From Chloroflexota bacterium (lineage in GTDB: Bacteria; Chloroflexota; Dehalococcoidia; Lucifugimonadales; UBA3495), in contig PBMF01000005.1 of assembly GCA_002721995.1 (NCBI GenBank), positions 34,767 to 93,578 on the forward strand: a DNA stretch of 58,812 nt, written 5' to 3'. The position numbers and the translations under genes are program-made. Shown here one piece after another: positions 23,940 through 31,807 of this stretch. The notes under the pieces are model-generated. The model worked only from the letters and a program-made list of their open reading frames with translations. It made no database searches and was not told the DNA's origin. Numbering within the stretch: position 1 is the stretch's first letter; each line of letters opens with the position of its first letter.

Positions 23940-24015
23940 CGCGTTTCCCCCTTGTTGCCAGGATGTGAGGCCATTCTAAGGCCCCCATAAACCTCAGGGA
24001 AGTGGGCGTCTGCGG

Positions 24016-24024
24016 TGGTACAAT
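24016..24024 (+). promoter_or_regulatory. Extended -10 promoter before the VLRF1-like gene
   Basis: TGG-TACAAT forms a TGn-extended -10 box with no recognisable -35. Transcription would start near 24031, only about 7 nt before ATG 24038, implying a nearly leaderless mRNA. Confidence 0.4.
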
Positions 24025-24037
24025 TTTTAGGCGTACC

Positions 24038-24793
24038 ATGAGCGAAGCTAGAAACAGGACAGCCACGCCTGCCGCCGGCCTGAAAGGCGACTGGCTCAAC
24101 AAGGAACGCCTGCGCAACCTGCTGAACGTGAGGAAGCCGTCTGAGGACGAGCCGGCATCCACCATCTATCTGAAGCCGGGCGACACCGCCGGATCCGCCG
24201 AGTGGCGGGAGCGTCTGGCCCGCCTGGGCGGCACGCCGGAGGATGGCGGCTGCGGTCTGGTTGGCCTGAGGCACGGTGATCGGGCTCTGATCATCGCGCC
24301 GCCATTCCCCGTGACTGAGACCCGCGAATACGGCGAGTGGAACGACGGCCCCCTCTGGGAACTGGTGGAGAAGGAAAGATTGGTGGGGGTGGTGCTGGTG
24401 CGCCTGGGCCGCTACTCGGTGGCGGTGTACCGGGGTGAAGAATTGGCCGATTCCAAGACCGATTCCCGCTACGTGAAGGGCAAACACCACGCCGGCGGCA
24501 CGTCCCAACTGCGCTACACCCGCATCCGGGAAGGCCAGATGCGCAAGCTGTACCAGAAGGCGTGCGAAACTGTCCGCGACAAGTTTGAGCCCCTATCCAG
24601 GGAACTGGACCACATCGTCCTGGGCGGCGAGCGGTTCACCCTGAACGGCTTCCTCAAGGACTGCCCCAGGATGGACGGGTTCAAGGACATCACCCTGAAA
24701 AGAAGACTGAACATACGCGACCCCAAGCGCGACGCGCTGGACGACATCGGAAGCGTCATCCACGAGAGCCGGGTTTGGGGCATCGATTGGTGA
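24038..24793 (+). CDS. VLRF1 (Vms1/ANKZF1-like release factor) family peptidyl-tRNA hydrolase
   Basis: 251 aa from ATG 24038; a GTG at 24002 would add 12 residues but would precede the predicted transcription start. The central segment KGKHHAGGTSQLRYTRIREG (about residues 147-166) matches the catalytic loop of VLRF1 domains: a glycine pair, then S-Q and an R-rich helix. The glutamine is the counterpart of the eRF1 GGQ glutamine. In eukaryotes Vms1/ANKZF1 cleaves peptidyl-tRNA on stalled 60S subunits. Bacterial VLRF1 families were defined by sequence analysis and are little studied. mutS2 follows after 3 bp. The assignment rests on motif recognition and should be confirmed by profile search. 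Confidence 0.7.
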   Translation: MSEARNRTATPAAGLKGDWLNKERLRNLLNVRKPSEDEPASTIYLKPGDTAGSAEWRERLARLGGTPEDGGCGLVGLRHGDRALIIAPPFPVTETREYGEWNDGPLWELVEKERLVGVVLVRLGRYSVAVYRGEELADSKTDSRYVKGKHHAGGTSQLRYTRIREGQMRKLYQKACETVRDKFEPLSRELDHIVLGGERFTLNGFLKDCPRMDGFKDITLKRRLNIRDPKRDALDDIGSVIHESRVWGIDW

Positions 24794-24796
24794 AGA

Positions 24797-27235
24797 TTGG
24801 CGGAGACTGAGCTGGAGAACACGGATAACCTCGAACGGCGTCCTCGGCGGCCGAACTGGGACAGTAGCCTGGGCGGCTTCAACGTCGCCGGACCGCTCTT
24901 GGAATTCGACCAAGTCCGGGAGCAGGTGGCTGGTTACACACGGACGGTTGTTGGCGGAGAACGGGCCAGGGCGCTGGCCCCCACCAATGACCTGCTGGAG
25001 ATCGCCACTCGGCTGCAGGAGACCACCGAGGCCCGGCAGTACCTGGACCAGGGCGATTCCCTGGAATTTGGACCGGAACAGGACTTCCGTGAGTTGGTCC
25101 AACGCGGCCTACTGGGCGGTCTGCTCCGGGGCGAGGAACTCTTCGCCATCCGGGAATTGCTTCGCGCGGCGCGCATCAACCGCACCGAGCTGGGCCGTCA
25201 GGAAGAGATTCCCCTCATCTCCGGCATCGCTGAGAACCTCCCCGAACTCAGCGACCTGGAACGCGCCATATCCGGTGCCATCAGCCCCGCCGGCGAGGTC
25301 TTGGACAACGCCAGCCCCCTGCTGCACAACCTGCGCCAGGAGGCCCGACAGGCCCAAAGCCGGCTCAACGACATCATGGAGCGCAACCTACGCCGTCTCC
25401 AGCGCGCCGAGGTCGTCCAGGAGCCCCTCATCACCCAGCGCAACGGCCGCATGGTGCTGCTCATCAAGTCCGAACTGCGCGCCCGGGTCCCGGGCATCGT
25501 CCACGACGTGTCGGATACCGGCGCCACGGTCTTTGTGGAACCCATGCCCGCCATAGATATGGGCAACCGCTGGCGCGAGGCCCGGCTGGCCGAGGAGCGG
25601 GAAGTGGAGCGGGTGCAGAGGCAGCTCTCGGGCATGGTCGGCCTCTCGGGCGAAGAACTGCTCCTAACCCTGGACCTCATGGCCCGTCTGGACCTGGACA
25701 TGGCCAAGGCCCGTTATTCGGCCGCCATCAACGCCGTTGCCCCCTGGGTAGCCGACCAGGAAGCGGAGGACCGGCACCTGAAACTGGTGCGGGCCAGGCA
25801 TCCATTGCTGACCGGCGATGTGGTGCCCGTTAGCATCGACCTGGACCGGAACCAGGGCGTCATGCTCATCACCGGCCCCAACGCCGGCGGCAAGACCGTC
25901 ACCCTGAAGACAGTTGGTCTGCTGGCCATGATGGCCCACTCTGGGCTGCATGTGCCCGCCGAAGAGGCCCACATCCCCCGCTTCGACGGCGTCTACGCGG
26001 ACATCGGCGACCAGCAGAGCATTCAGGAGTCGCTCTCCACCTTCAGCTCCCACATAACCAACCTGAAGGACATCATGTCCCGGGCCACGGTGCACTCGCT
26101 GGTGATGGTGGACGAATTGGGCACCAGCACCGACCCTGAGGAGGGTTCGGCCCTGGCCTCGGCGGTGTTGCGCTACTTCCACAGAATCGGCTCCTTCGTG
26201 GTGGGCACCACCCATCACCGGGGCGTGGCCAGGTTCGTCCAAGAAGAGCCGGGGATGGTGAACGCCAGCGTGGACCTGGACCCCACCACCCTACAGCCCA
26301 CCTATCATGTGACCCTGGGCCTGCCGGGCCGCAGCTACGCCCTGACCATCGCCGCCCGCCTGGGCATCCCCCAAGAGGTGATAGACGACGCCCGCACCGG
26401 CATCTCCCCGGTGGAACAGGCCACCGAGGGCCTGCTCCAGGAATTGCAGCAGGAGCGCCGGGTGGTGGAAGAACTGCGGGAGGAGGCGGAGACCGCTCGG
26501 TCCGAAGCCGTGCGCATGCAACGGGAACTGGATGCCCAGCTCTCGGACGTGGAGACGGCCAAGGCAAACCTGGTGGAGGAGTCACGTCAGCAGCTCCAAG
26601 GGCGCATCGGTGGCATATTGGACCGGCTGGCCAGGGCCGAACGCACCCTGGAGAACAGTGAGGCCAGGGAAGAGGAGTCCCGCCGCTTGATGGAGGTGCA
26701 CAGGGCCGAGGTCCAGGAGGTGCAGCGAGAGCTGGCCGAGCCGGCCTGGGCGCCCATCGAGGTGGAACGGGTGGCCTGGCAGTCCACTCTGAAAGAGGGC
26801 GACCGAGTCTACATCCGGGGCATATCCCAGCCCGTGGAAGTCATCTCGCCAGTGGACAACCAGGACCGTGTCGAGGTGTTGCTGGGCACCATGCGCTCCA
26901 AGATTCCCGTGTACCAGTTGGAGAAGCAGGCTGAGGGCGGTCACCCGGCAGCCGCGGCCCAGGGCGTTTATCTCGATAGGGCGCCGCGCACCGTTCCGAA
27001 TACCGAGCTGGACCTACGGGGGCTGCGGGTTGATGAAGCCCTGGTATTGGTGGACGACGCCCTGAACAGCGCGGCCTTGGACGGGGCCGGAGCGGTGCGG
27101 ATAATTCACGGCAAGGGCACGGGAGCGCTGCGCCGGGCCATCAGGGAGTACCTGGGCGGCCACCCCTTGGTGCTGTCGGCCCTGGACGGCGAGGGCCCCG
27201 GCGGCGACGGGATAACCGTGGCTACGCTGGAATAA
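24797..27235 (+). CDS. mutS2: MutS2 ATPase/endonuclease (collided-ribosome splitting factor)
   Basis: 812 aa, starting at TTG 24797, 3 bp after the VLRF1 stop. The domains are an N-terminal clamp/core region and the MutS ATPase with Walker A TGPNAGGKTVTLKT (about residue 357) and Walker B HSLVMVDELGTSTDPEEG. A long coiled coil follows (about residues 520-650), then a KOW-like region. The C-terminal Smr endonuclease domain shows ELDLRGLRVDEA and RIIHGKGTGALR. In Bacillus subtilis MutS2 splits collided ribosomes and feeds RQC; elsewhere it suppresses recombination. The neighbour supports the ribosome-rescue role. A terminator-like hairpin lies about 200 bp downstream. Confidence 0.95.
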   Translation: MAETELENTDNLERRPRRPNWDSSLGGFNVAGPLLEFDQVREQVAGYTRTVVGGERARALAPTNDLLEIATRLQETTEARQYLDQGDSLEFGPEQDFRELVQRGLLGGLLRGEELFAIRELLRAARINRTELGRQEEIPLISGIAENLPELSDLERAISGAISPAGEVLDNASPLLHNLRQEARQAQSRLNDIMERNLRRLQRAEVVQEPLITQRNGRMVLLIKSELRARVPGIVHDVSDTGATVFVEPMPAIDMGNRWREARLAEEREVERVQRQLSGMVGLSGEELLLTLDLMARLDLDMAKARYSAAINAVAPWVADQEAEDRHLKLVRARHPLLTGDVVPVSIDLDRNQGVMLITGPNAGGKTVTLKTVGLLAMMAHSGLHVPAEEAHIPRFDGVYADIGDQQSIQESLSTFSSHITNLKDIMSRATVHSLVMVDELGTSTDPEEGSALASAVLRYFHRIGSFVVGTTHHRGVARFVQEEPGMVNASVDLDPTTLQPTYHVTLGLPGRSYALTIAARLGIPQEVIDDARTGISPVEQATEGLLQELQQERRVVEELREEAETARSEAVRMQRELDAQLSDVETAKANLVEESRQQLQGRIGGILDRLARAERTLENSEAREEESRRLMEVHRAEVQEVQRELAEPAWAPIEVERVAWQSTLKEGDRVYIRGISQPVEVISPVDNQDRVEVLLGTMRSKIPVYQLEKQAEGGHPAAAAQGVYLDRAPRTVPNTELDLRGLRVDEALVLVDDALNSAALDGAGAVRIIHGKGTGALRRAIREYLGGHPLVLSALDGEGPGGDGITVATLE

Positions 27236-27431
27236 CGAGCAACATGGCCTTCCTCGTCATCAACCGTTCGTCCTGGGTTAAGCAAACGCCACCTGCACCT
27301 ATCTTAGCATCAGGTGTTGGCGTACTCTCAATCTCCACTTGGCTCGATCAGATATCCAAAGTAGACTAGATTGCTTTTGTGGCCCCGTGTCAGATTGACT
27401 CTGACCTTCAGCACCACCTGGGTTCAGGTAC

Positions 27432-27466
27432 GAAAAGCCCCTGGGCTCAACACCCAAGGGCTTTTC
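27432..27466 (+). terminator. Terminator-like hairpin downstream of mutS2
   Basis: GAAAAGCCC...TGGG paired with CCCA...GGGCTTTTC around a 7-nt loop, with a short T-run inside the right arm. Its distance (197 bp) from the mutS2 stop makes ownership uncertain. Confidence 0.6.
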
Positions 27467-27515
27467 TTATCGCTGAATGTGGCCTAATTCGAACAAGATA
27501 TTTCCCGTCGAAACA

Positions 27516-27553
27516 ACAACAATGGGCTGATACTAATATCAGCCCATTGTTGT
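27516..27553. repeat. Perfect 17-bp inverted repeat with 4-nt loop
   Basis: ACAACAATGGGCTGATA and its exact complement flank CTAA. There is no T-run, so a simple terminator is unlikely. It could be the end of a lost mobile element or a protein-binding site. Confidence 0.7.
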
Positions 27554-27575
27554 ACGTGACCGAAACCCTATTGAG

Positions 27576-27845
27576 TTAGTCGGGATCCAAGGATTTGTTC
27601 AGTTCATCGGCAAGTTCCCTGAACCCCTTCATCGAACCATAGGCCGCTGCCCGATTTTGAGTCTTATCCCAGAAGCCAGCGTCGGTAATCTCCGGGCTCA
27701 CTCCCAGGAATTCCTCAAAGGTCTCCTGGTCCCACTCCCTGCGGCCCTGGCAAACCTCCGGAAGCAACACCTCTGGGGAGCTATCGATGATGGAACGTTC
27801 AAGGCAGAGCACCAGGTCCTGCGGCGACAGATGAGGAGCATCCAA
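27576..27845 (-). CDS. Hypothetical small protein or gene remnant
   Basis: 89 aa, not recognised. The C-terminal two thirds (VCQGRREWDQETFEEFLGV to ELADELNKSLDPD) read like a natural soluble protein with mixed charge. The first 28 codons are antisense to the serine-recombinase remnant, so the start is doubtful. It may be the tail of a gene truncated when the adjacent DNA was rearranged. No ribosome site or promoter was identified. Confidence 0.3.
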   Translation of the reverse strand: MDAPHLSPQDLVLCLERSIIDSSPEVLLPEVCQGRREWDQETFEEFLGVSPEITDAGFWDKTQNRAAAYGSMKGFRELADELNKSLDPD

Positions 27846-28088
27846 CCTTCTTCTCCTCAGCTCATGATGCCAAACCTTGACCGGGCTTCCAGGTTGTTGC
27901 AGGACCTGCCGGCGCTATGGAACCATCCAGGGGTGACAGCGGCGCAACAGCGGGGACTGGCCCGGGAGGTGTTCCAGGAGGTACGCTTGAGGGAAGGCCG
28001 GCTGGTCGCGGTCAGACCCAGACCCAGATACGCACCACTATTTGCCTATGCGCTATGGCGTCAGCATGTTTCAGGTGGTGCGCGTTGA
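27747..28088 (+). pseudogene. C-terminal remnant of a large serine recombinase
   Basis: About 113 codons in frame matching the distal part of resolvase/invertase-family large recombinases: LWGAIDDGTFKAEHQVLRRQ, then LDRASRLLQDLPALWNHPGV, then AREVFQEVRLREGRLVAVRP and YAPLFAYALW. The catalytic resolvase domain and the zinc-ribbon region are missing. The frame is open upstream to 27657, but that stretch lacks family features. The remnant ends directly against a MITE-like repeat. It marks a former integration or a deletion. Confidence 0.65.
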
Positions 28089-28179
28089 TCCTGAGCCTGT
28101 CGAAGGGCGCTGGTAAGCCATGCTTCAAGTGACCGGCGTCCCCGTGCGGCGGTGGTTCGACAAGCTCACCACGAACGGC
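28088..28179. repeat. MITE-like repeat B, copy 2
   Basis: The left arm ATCCTGAGCCTGTCGAAGGG and the right arm GTTCGACAAGCTCACCACGA are inverted with respect to each other, as in the copy at 21016-21115, but the centres differ. It begins right at the stop of the recombinase remnant. Confidence 0.75.
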
Positions 28180-28266
28180 AAAATGGATTGGCACAGGTGT
28201 CGGAATCAGTCGGATTCGTGGCTTCCTGAATTCCGGTACTCGCTGTAAAAGCGGGAGAATGCCCCC

Positions 28267-29070
28267 TTACTTCCCCTGGAACCGCGCCTGGCGGCGCTCG
28301 GTGAAGGCTTTGATTCCCTCTTGGAAGTCGGCGGTAAGTCCCGTGTCGGAAAGCGCGTCCGTTTCGGCTGCGAGTTGTTCTTCCAGACTCTTGTCCCACG
28401 ACTGATTGAACAGTTCTTTGACCCTTCCGTAGGCCGTGGTCGGACCCTGGGCCAGGCGCACCGCGGTCTCCATGGCGTGCCTTTGCAGCGCGTCGTCGGC
28501 CACGACTTGGTTCACCAGCCCCATCTCCAGGGCCATGGCGGCGCCCATGGGCTGGCTGGCCAGGTAGATCTCCATGGCCCGTCCCGAACCCACCAATCGG
28601 GGCAGCAGGTAGGTGGAGCCGCCGTCGGCCGTGGCCCCGATGTTGGCGTAGGCCATGAGGAACCGGGCACCCTCTCCCGCTATCCGCATGTCGCAGCCCA
28701 AACTCAGGCTGAAGCCCGCACCCGCCGCCACGCCGTTGATGCCACCGACCACCGGCTTGTCCAACCGCCGCAGTCCCAGCACCACCCTGGAGTGGAGCTC
28801 GTCGGCCAGACTGCGGATGTGGTCGCTCAGTCCCTGGGGCCCGCCCGACTCCAGGTTATCCACGAAGTCCTTCACGTCGGCGCCGGAGCAGAAGGCGTTG
28901 CCGGTGCCGGTGAGCAGCACGGCCCTGACCTGGGGCCGCTGGCACCGCTCGATGGCCTCGCCCAGTTGGGTCACCATGTCCGGGGTTAGAGCGTTTCTGG
29001 CCTCAGGGCGGTCCAGGGTGATGATGCCCACGTCGTCCATCAACTCGAACTTGATGTGTTGTTCAGTCAT
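28267..29070 (-). CDS. Enoyl-CoA hydratase/isomerase (crotonase) family protein
   Basis: 267 aa. Crotonase features are NAFCSGADVKDF (CoA-binding and oxyanion-hole), GGINGVAAGAGFSLSLGCDM and a PaaG-like NIGATADGGSTYLLPRLVG. The position that is Glu in hydratases is occupied by TADGG, closer to the isomerase PaaG (which has PDSGG), so hydration activity is not assured. It is the last gene of the ilvD-tldE run, 6 bp after tldE. The CoA substrate is unknown. Confidence 0.85.
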   Translation of the reverse strand: MTEQHIKFELMDDVGIITLDRPEARNALTPDMVTQLGEAIERCQRPQVRAVLLTGTGNAFCSGADVKDFVDNLESGGPQGLSDHIRSLADELHSRVVLGLRRLDKPVVGGINGVAAGAGFSLSLGCDMRIAGEGARFLMAYANIGATADGGSTYLLPRLVGSGRAMEIYLASQPMGAAMALEMGLVNQVVADDALQRHAMETAVRLAQGPTTAYGRVKELFNQSWDKSLEEQLAAETDALSDTGLTADFQEGIKAFTERRQARFQGK

Positions 29071-29076
29071 GGTCTG

Positions 29077-30651
29077 CTACACGCCTTCCATGTACTCGGA
29101 TATCTCTTCCAGATCAAAGCCGTCCACCGCGATCTCCGGTGCCCAGGTCACCTGGTCCGAGGACCATCGGACTGTGCCCCGCTTCTGGGCGGAGATGCCC
29201 AGGGTGTTGTTGATCACCCGCAGGACATTGTCGTTCATGCGCACGGTGTTGGGTTTCAGCGGTGCGGCCAGCTTGCCGTCCTTGATCAGGTAGGAATCGC
29301 CGATGATGGTCCCGCTGAAATCGCCGCTGGTGATGCCGTTCACCGGATAGGTGTACCAGATGCGGCCGATGTACACACCGTCGCCCACCATCCGGAACAG
29401 TTCCTCTTGGCTGTGGCCCTGGCTGCCCTCGATGACCAGGTTGCCGGCGATGGCGCCTGGAGACGAACTGAAATCCCGCCCGCCGCCGTTCCCTGGCCTG
29501 AACCCGCCCCGGGGTGCGATGGCCTGTAAGGCGTCGGAGGGAGTCACGCCCAGCTTTTCCCGGCCCGAGGGGTCGTTCAGTATGCGCTGGTAGTTGTAGT
29601 AGTCCGAGACCATCCCCGCCAGCTTGCCGTCGCGTATCAGGTCGGTGCGGCCCGTGGGCAGGCCCTCGTCGGTGATGGCCTTGTAGCTGGGCAGGTTGGA
29701 GTTGCCGCCGTCGTCGTAGAGGTTGAAGTCCTCGGAGGCCACCGTCTGGCCCAGTTTGCCCATGAAGGGCGAGGCCCCGGCGAAGAATATGTCCAGGGAC
29801 AGGCCGGGCATCAACACCCATTCCAGTATCTCGGCCACCGGCTGGGGGCCCAGGATGACTTTGTAACTGCCCGTGGGGATGCGCTGGCCGTCTATGGAGC
29901 GGACGGCGTTGCGGGCGGCCTCGGCGGCGGCTTCACCTTTGAAATCGGCCAGCTTGCTGACCACCGACCAGCCGCTGCTCTTGCTGGCCTGGCTCTCCAC
30001 CATGGCCGTGGCGAAGGACATGATCAGGGTGTTCTGCTCCGATTGGACTTTGGGGATGTGGGTGGATGCGATGGCCATCCGGTCTTGGAACATGACCACG
30101 TCGCCGCCCAGTATCAGACCCAGCTCCGCCATCTTCTCCGGTGAACCGGCCAGTCCCAAAAGGTCCTCCGAGGACTGGAAGGAGTCCAGGGCCCGGTCCA
30201 TCATCCGCCAGCCTGACTCCACCAGTCCTTTGCCGCCGATGCGCACTACTGCGGGGTCGTAGTTGGCGGGGGGAGCGTCCTTTTTGGCCAGCTTGGGTAT
30301 TGGATCGTCCAGCTTGGGCAGGGAGACGAACTCGGCATCCACCACGGCGCCGGCTCGTGCCTTGTCCAGGGCTTTTGCCGCCCCGTCCAGGGACAGGTCG
30401 GTGGGCTCGCTGCCGAAGCCGGTCTTGACGCCATCGGGCGTGCGGAAGGCAGCCCTGATGCCCAAGCCGTAGCCCTCGGTGGACTTGGGTTCTTCCACTC
30501 CGTTGCTGGGAATGTGGGAGGTGTAATTCAGCCGCACGGTGAGGTTGGCGCCAGCCGAGGCGAAAACTTCCACCTCTTCCACATCGGACTGGGCCGAGGC
30601 GAACCCCAGTGCGTTCTTGACGGCGCGGCGCAGGTCAGCTAGCGGCAGCAA
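29077..30651 (-). CDS. TldE/PmbA-family metalloprotease subunit
   Basis: 524 aa with a TTG start (30651), 5 bp after rmuC. It has the TldD/TldE fold: an N-terminal domain, a middle domain, and C-terminal signatures GLSLDIFFAGASPFMGKLGQ, DEGLPTGRTDLIRDGKL and GITSGDFSG. The HExxxH zinc motif is absent, as in TldE/PmbA, the non-catalytic partner. TldD and TldE form a heterodimer that degrades unfolded peptides and matures some peptide natural products. Its partner TldD is two genes upstream, with rmuC between. Confidence 0.88.
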   Translation of the reverse strand: MLPLADLRRAVKNALGFASAQSDVEEVEVFASAGANLTVRLNYTSHIPSNGVEEPKSTEGYGLGIRAAFRTPDGVKTGFGSEPTDLSLDGAAKALDKARAGAVVDAEFVSLPKLDDPIPKLAKKDAPPANYDPAVVRIGGKGLVESGWRMMDRALDSFQSSEDLLGLAGSPEKMAELGLILGGDVVMFQDRMAIASTHIPKVQSEQNTLIMSFATAMVESQASKSSGWSVVSKLADFKGEAAAEAARNAVRSIDGQRIPTGSYKVILGPQPVAEILEWVLMPGLSLDIFFAGASPFMGKLGQTVASEDFNLYDDGGNSNLPSYKAITDEGLPTGRTDLIRDGKLAGMVSDYYNYQRILNDPSGREKLGVTPSDALQAIAPRGGFRPGNGGGRDFSSSPGAIAGNLVIEGSQGHSQEELFRMVGDGVYIGRIWYTYPVNGITSGDFSGTIIGDSYLIKDGKLAAPLKPNTVRMNDNVLRVINNTLGISAQKRGTVRWSSDQVTWAPEIAVDGFDLEEISEYMEGV

Positions 30652-30656
30652 AACAG

Positions 30657-31709
30657 CTAATTCTCATCTGGGACGGACTCAATCAAATCTGACTCAGGCA
30701 GGGAAAGCGGGTTCTCTGTTTCTTCATCGACAAGTCTGGGCGCGTCTAAGATGCCCCGTTGCCTCCGGATGGTGTTGATCCTCTCCAGGGGCCGTTGCAG
30801 CGCGCGGCGGCGGGTCCCGGCCAGGTTTTCAAAACCCTTCTGGGCGGTCTCTATGCGCTTGCCCACCGTTTCCATTTGGTTCACGAAACGTTCCCACTGC
30901 CGGTCGAAGACGGCCAGTTCGGACAGGATGTTGTCCGAGGCCTGCTCGATGGCGAAGTTGTCCAGAGCGTGGCGTATAACGCCCAGAATCGCGAAGAGGC
31001 TGATGGGTGAGCAGAGCACCACCCGGTTGCGCAGGGCCTCTTCCACGACGCCCGCTCCGTGCTGTTGGATGTGGTTGAACATCTGCTCGTTGGGAATGAA
31101 CACCAGCACGTAGTCCAGGGTGTTGTCTTCGGGGTTGATGTAGTCCCGGCTGACCACCTCTTTGGCCCTGTCCCGCACGTCCCTGAGGAAGGCCTGGCTG
31201 TGCTGCTGGGCCTCTTCCTCGGTGCCGGCTTCCACGAAGCGCATGTAGTTGATTAGCGGGAACTTGGCGTCCATATTCAGCTTCTTGTTCTCGGGCATGA
31301 ATATGGTGAAGTCGGGCCGGGAGGTACCCTCGGTGATGGTGGCCTGCTTTACATAATTGACGTGCTCGACGAAGCCGATGATGCGGAACACGTCCTCGGC
31401 CATGCGCTCGCCCCATTGCCCACGGGCCTGGGTGTTGGCCAGCACATCCCGCAGTTGGGAGGAACTCTGGTTCAGACTGGTCAGCAGCGCTTCCAGCCGC
31501 ACCGATTGTTCTCCCCGTTCCCGGTTCAGATCCTGGATGGTCTCTTGCACGCGGTCGATTCCCGTGCGAATCTCGCCCACCTGGTGACCCAACGCACTGT
31601 CCTGTTGTCCGGGGCTGCTTTGCAACGTGAACAACCGGTTGAGCAGGAAGAGAGAAAGACCCGTCGCCGCCAGGGCGACAATGCCAACTATGACTATTGC
31701 TGCTTCCAT
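30657..31709 (-). CDS. rmuC: RmuC-family DNA recombination protein
   Basis: 350 aa. A single N-terminal membrane segment (about residues 5-23) is followed by a short coiled coil. The RmuC nuclease-like domain includes TQARGQWGERMAEDVFRIIG, then RPDFTIFMPENKKLNMDAKF and DYVLVFIPNEQMFNHI. RmuC limits inversions at short inverted repeats in E. coli; the core is related to PD-(D/E)XK nucleases. Shorter than E. coli RmuC (about 475 aa) but all core motifs are present. It is inserted between tldD and tldE in the same operon. Confidence 0.9.
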   Translation of the reverse strand: MEAAIVIVGIVALAATGLSLFLLNRLFTLQSSPGQQDSALGHQVGEIRTGIDRVQETIQDLNRERGEQSVRLEALLTSLNQSSSQLRDVLANTQARGQWGERMAEDVFRIIGFVEHVNYVKQATITEGTSRPDFTIFMPENKKLNMDAKFPLINYMRFVEAGTEEEAQQHSQAFLRDVRDRAKEVVSRDYINPEDNTLDYVLVFIPNEQMFNHIQQHGAGVVEEALRNRVVLCSPISLFAILGVIRHALDNFAIEQASDNILSELAVFDRQWERFVNQMETVGKRIETAQKGFENLAGTRRRALQRPLERINTIRRQRGILDAPRLVDEETENPLSLPESDLIESVPDEN

Positions 31710-31716
31710 GGTCTAA

Positions 31717-31807
31717 CCCGGCCCCGTGAGTCTGGCTACGCCGCGCCCAATTTTCGTGCCGTGAAATGCAGATTTCATTATCCCGGTCCCGTGAGTCTGG
31801 CAACGCC
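31717..31807. repeat. Partial tandem duplication of the tldD 3' end
   Basis: Two copies of a 26-nt unit (31717-31742 and 31782-31807), identical at 24 positions. The second is the C-terminal coding end of tldD (VARLTGPG plus stop). The first lies in the gap before rmuC and would encode the same residues and stop. Looks like a recent 65-bp tandem duplication. Confidence 0.7.

Larger units (their letters stand above)
27236..27575. other. Non-coding, AT-richer interval after mutS2
   Basis: 340 bp with no supported gene. It contains a terminator-like hairpin (27432-27466) and a 17-bp perfect inverted repeat (27516-27553). The base composition is visibly more AT-rich than neighbouring genes, and the interval borders gene remnants, which suggests inserted or decaying DNA. 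Confidence 0.6.

Noticed and set aside
28088-28179. A tRNA-like T-arm in GTGGTTCGACAAGC
   Set aside because: No acceptor or anticodon stem can be formed; it is an arm of repeat B.
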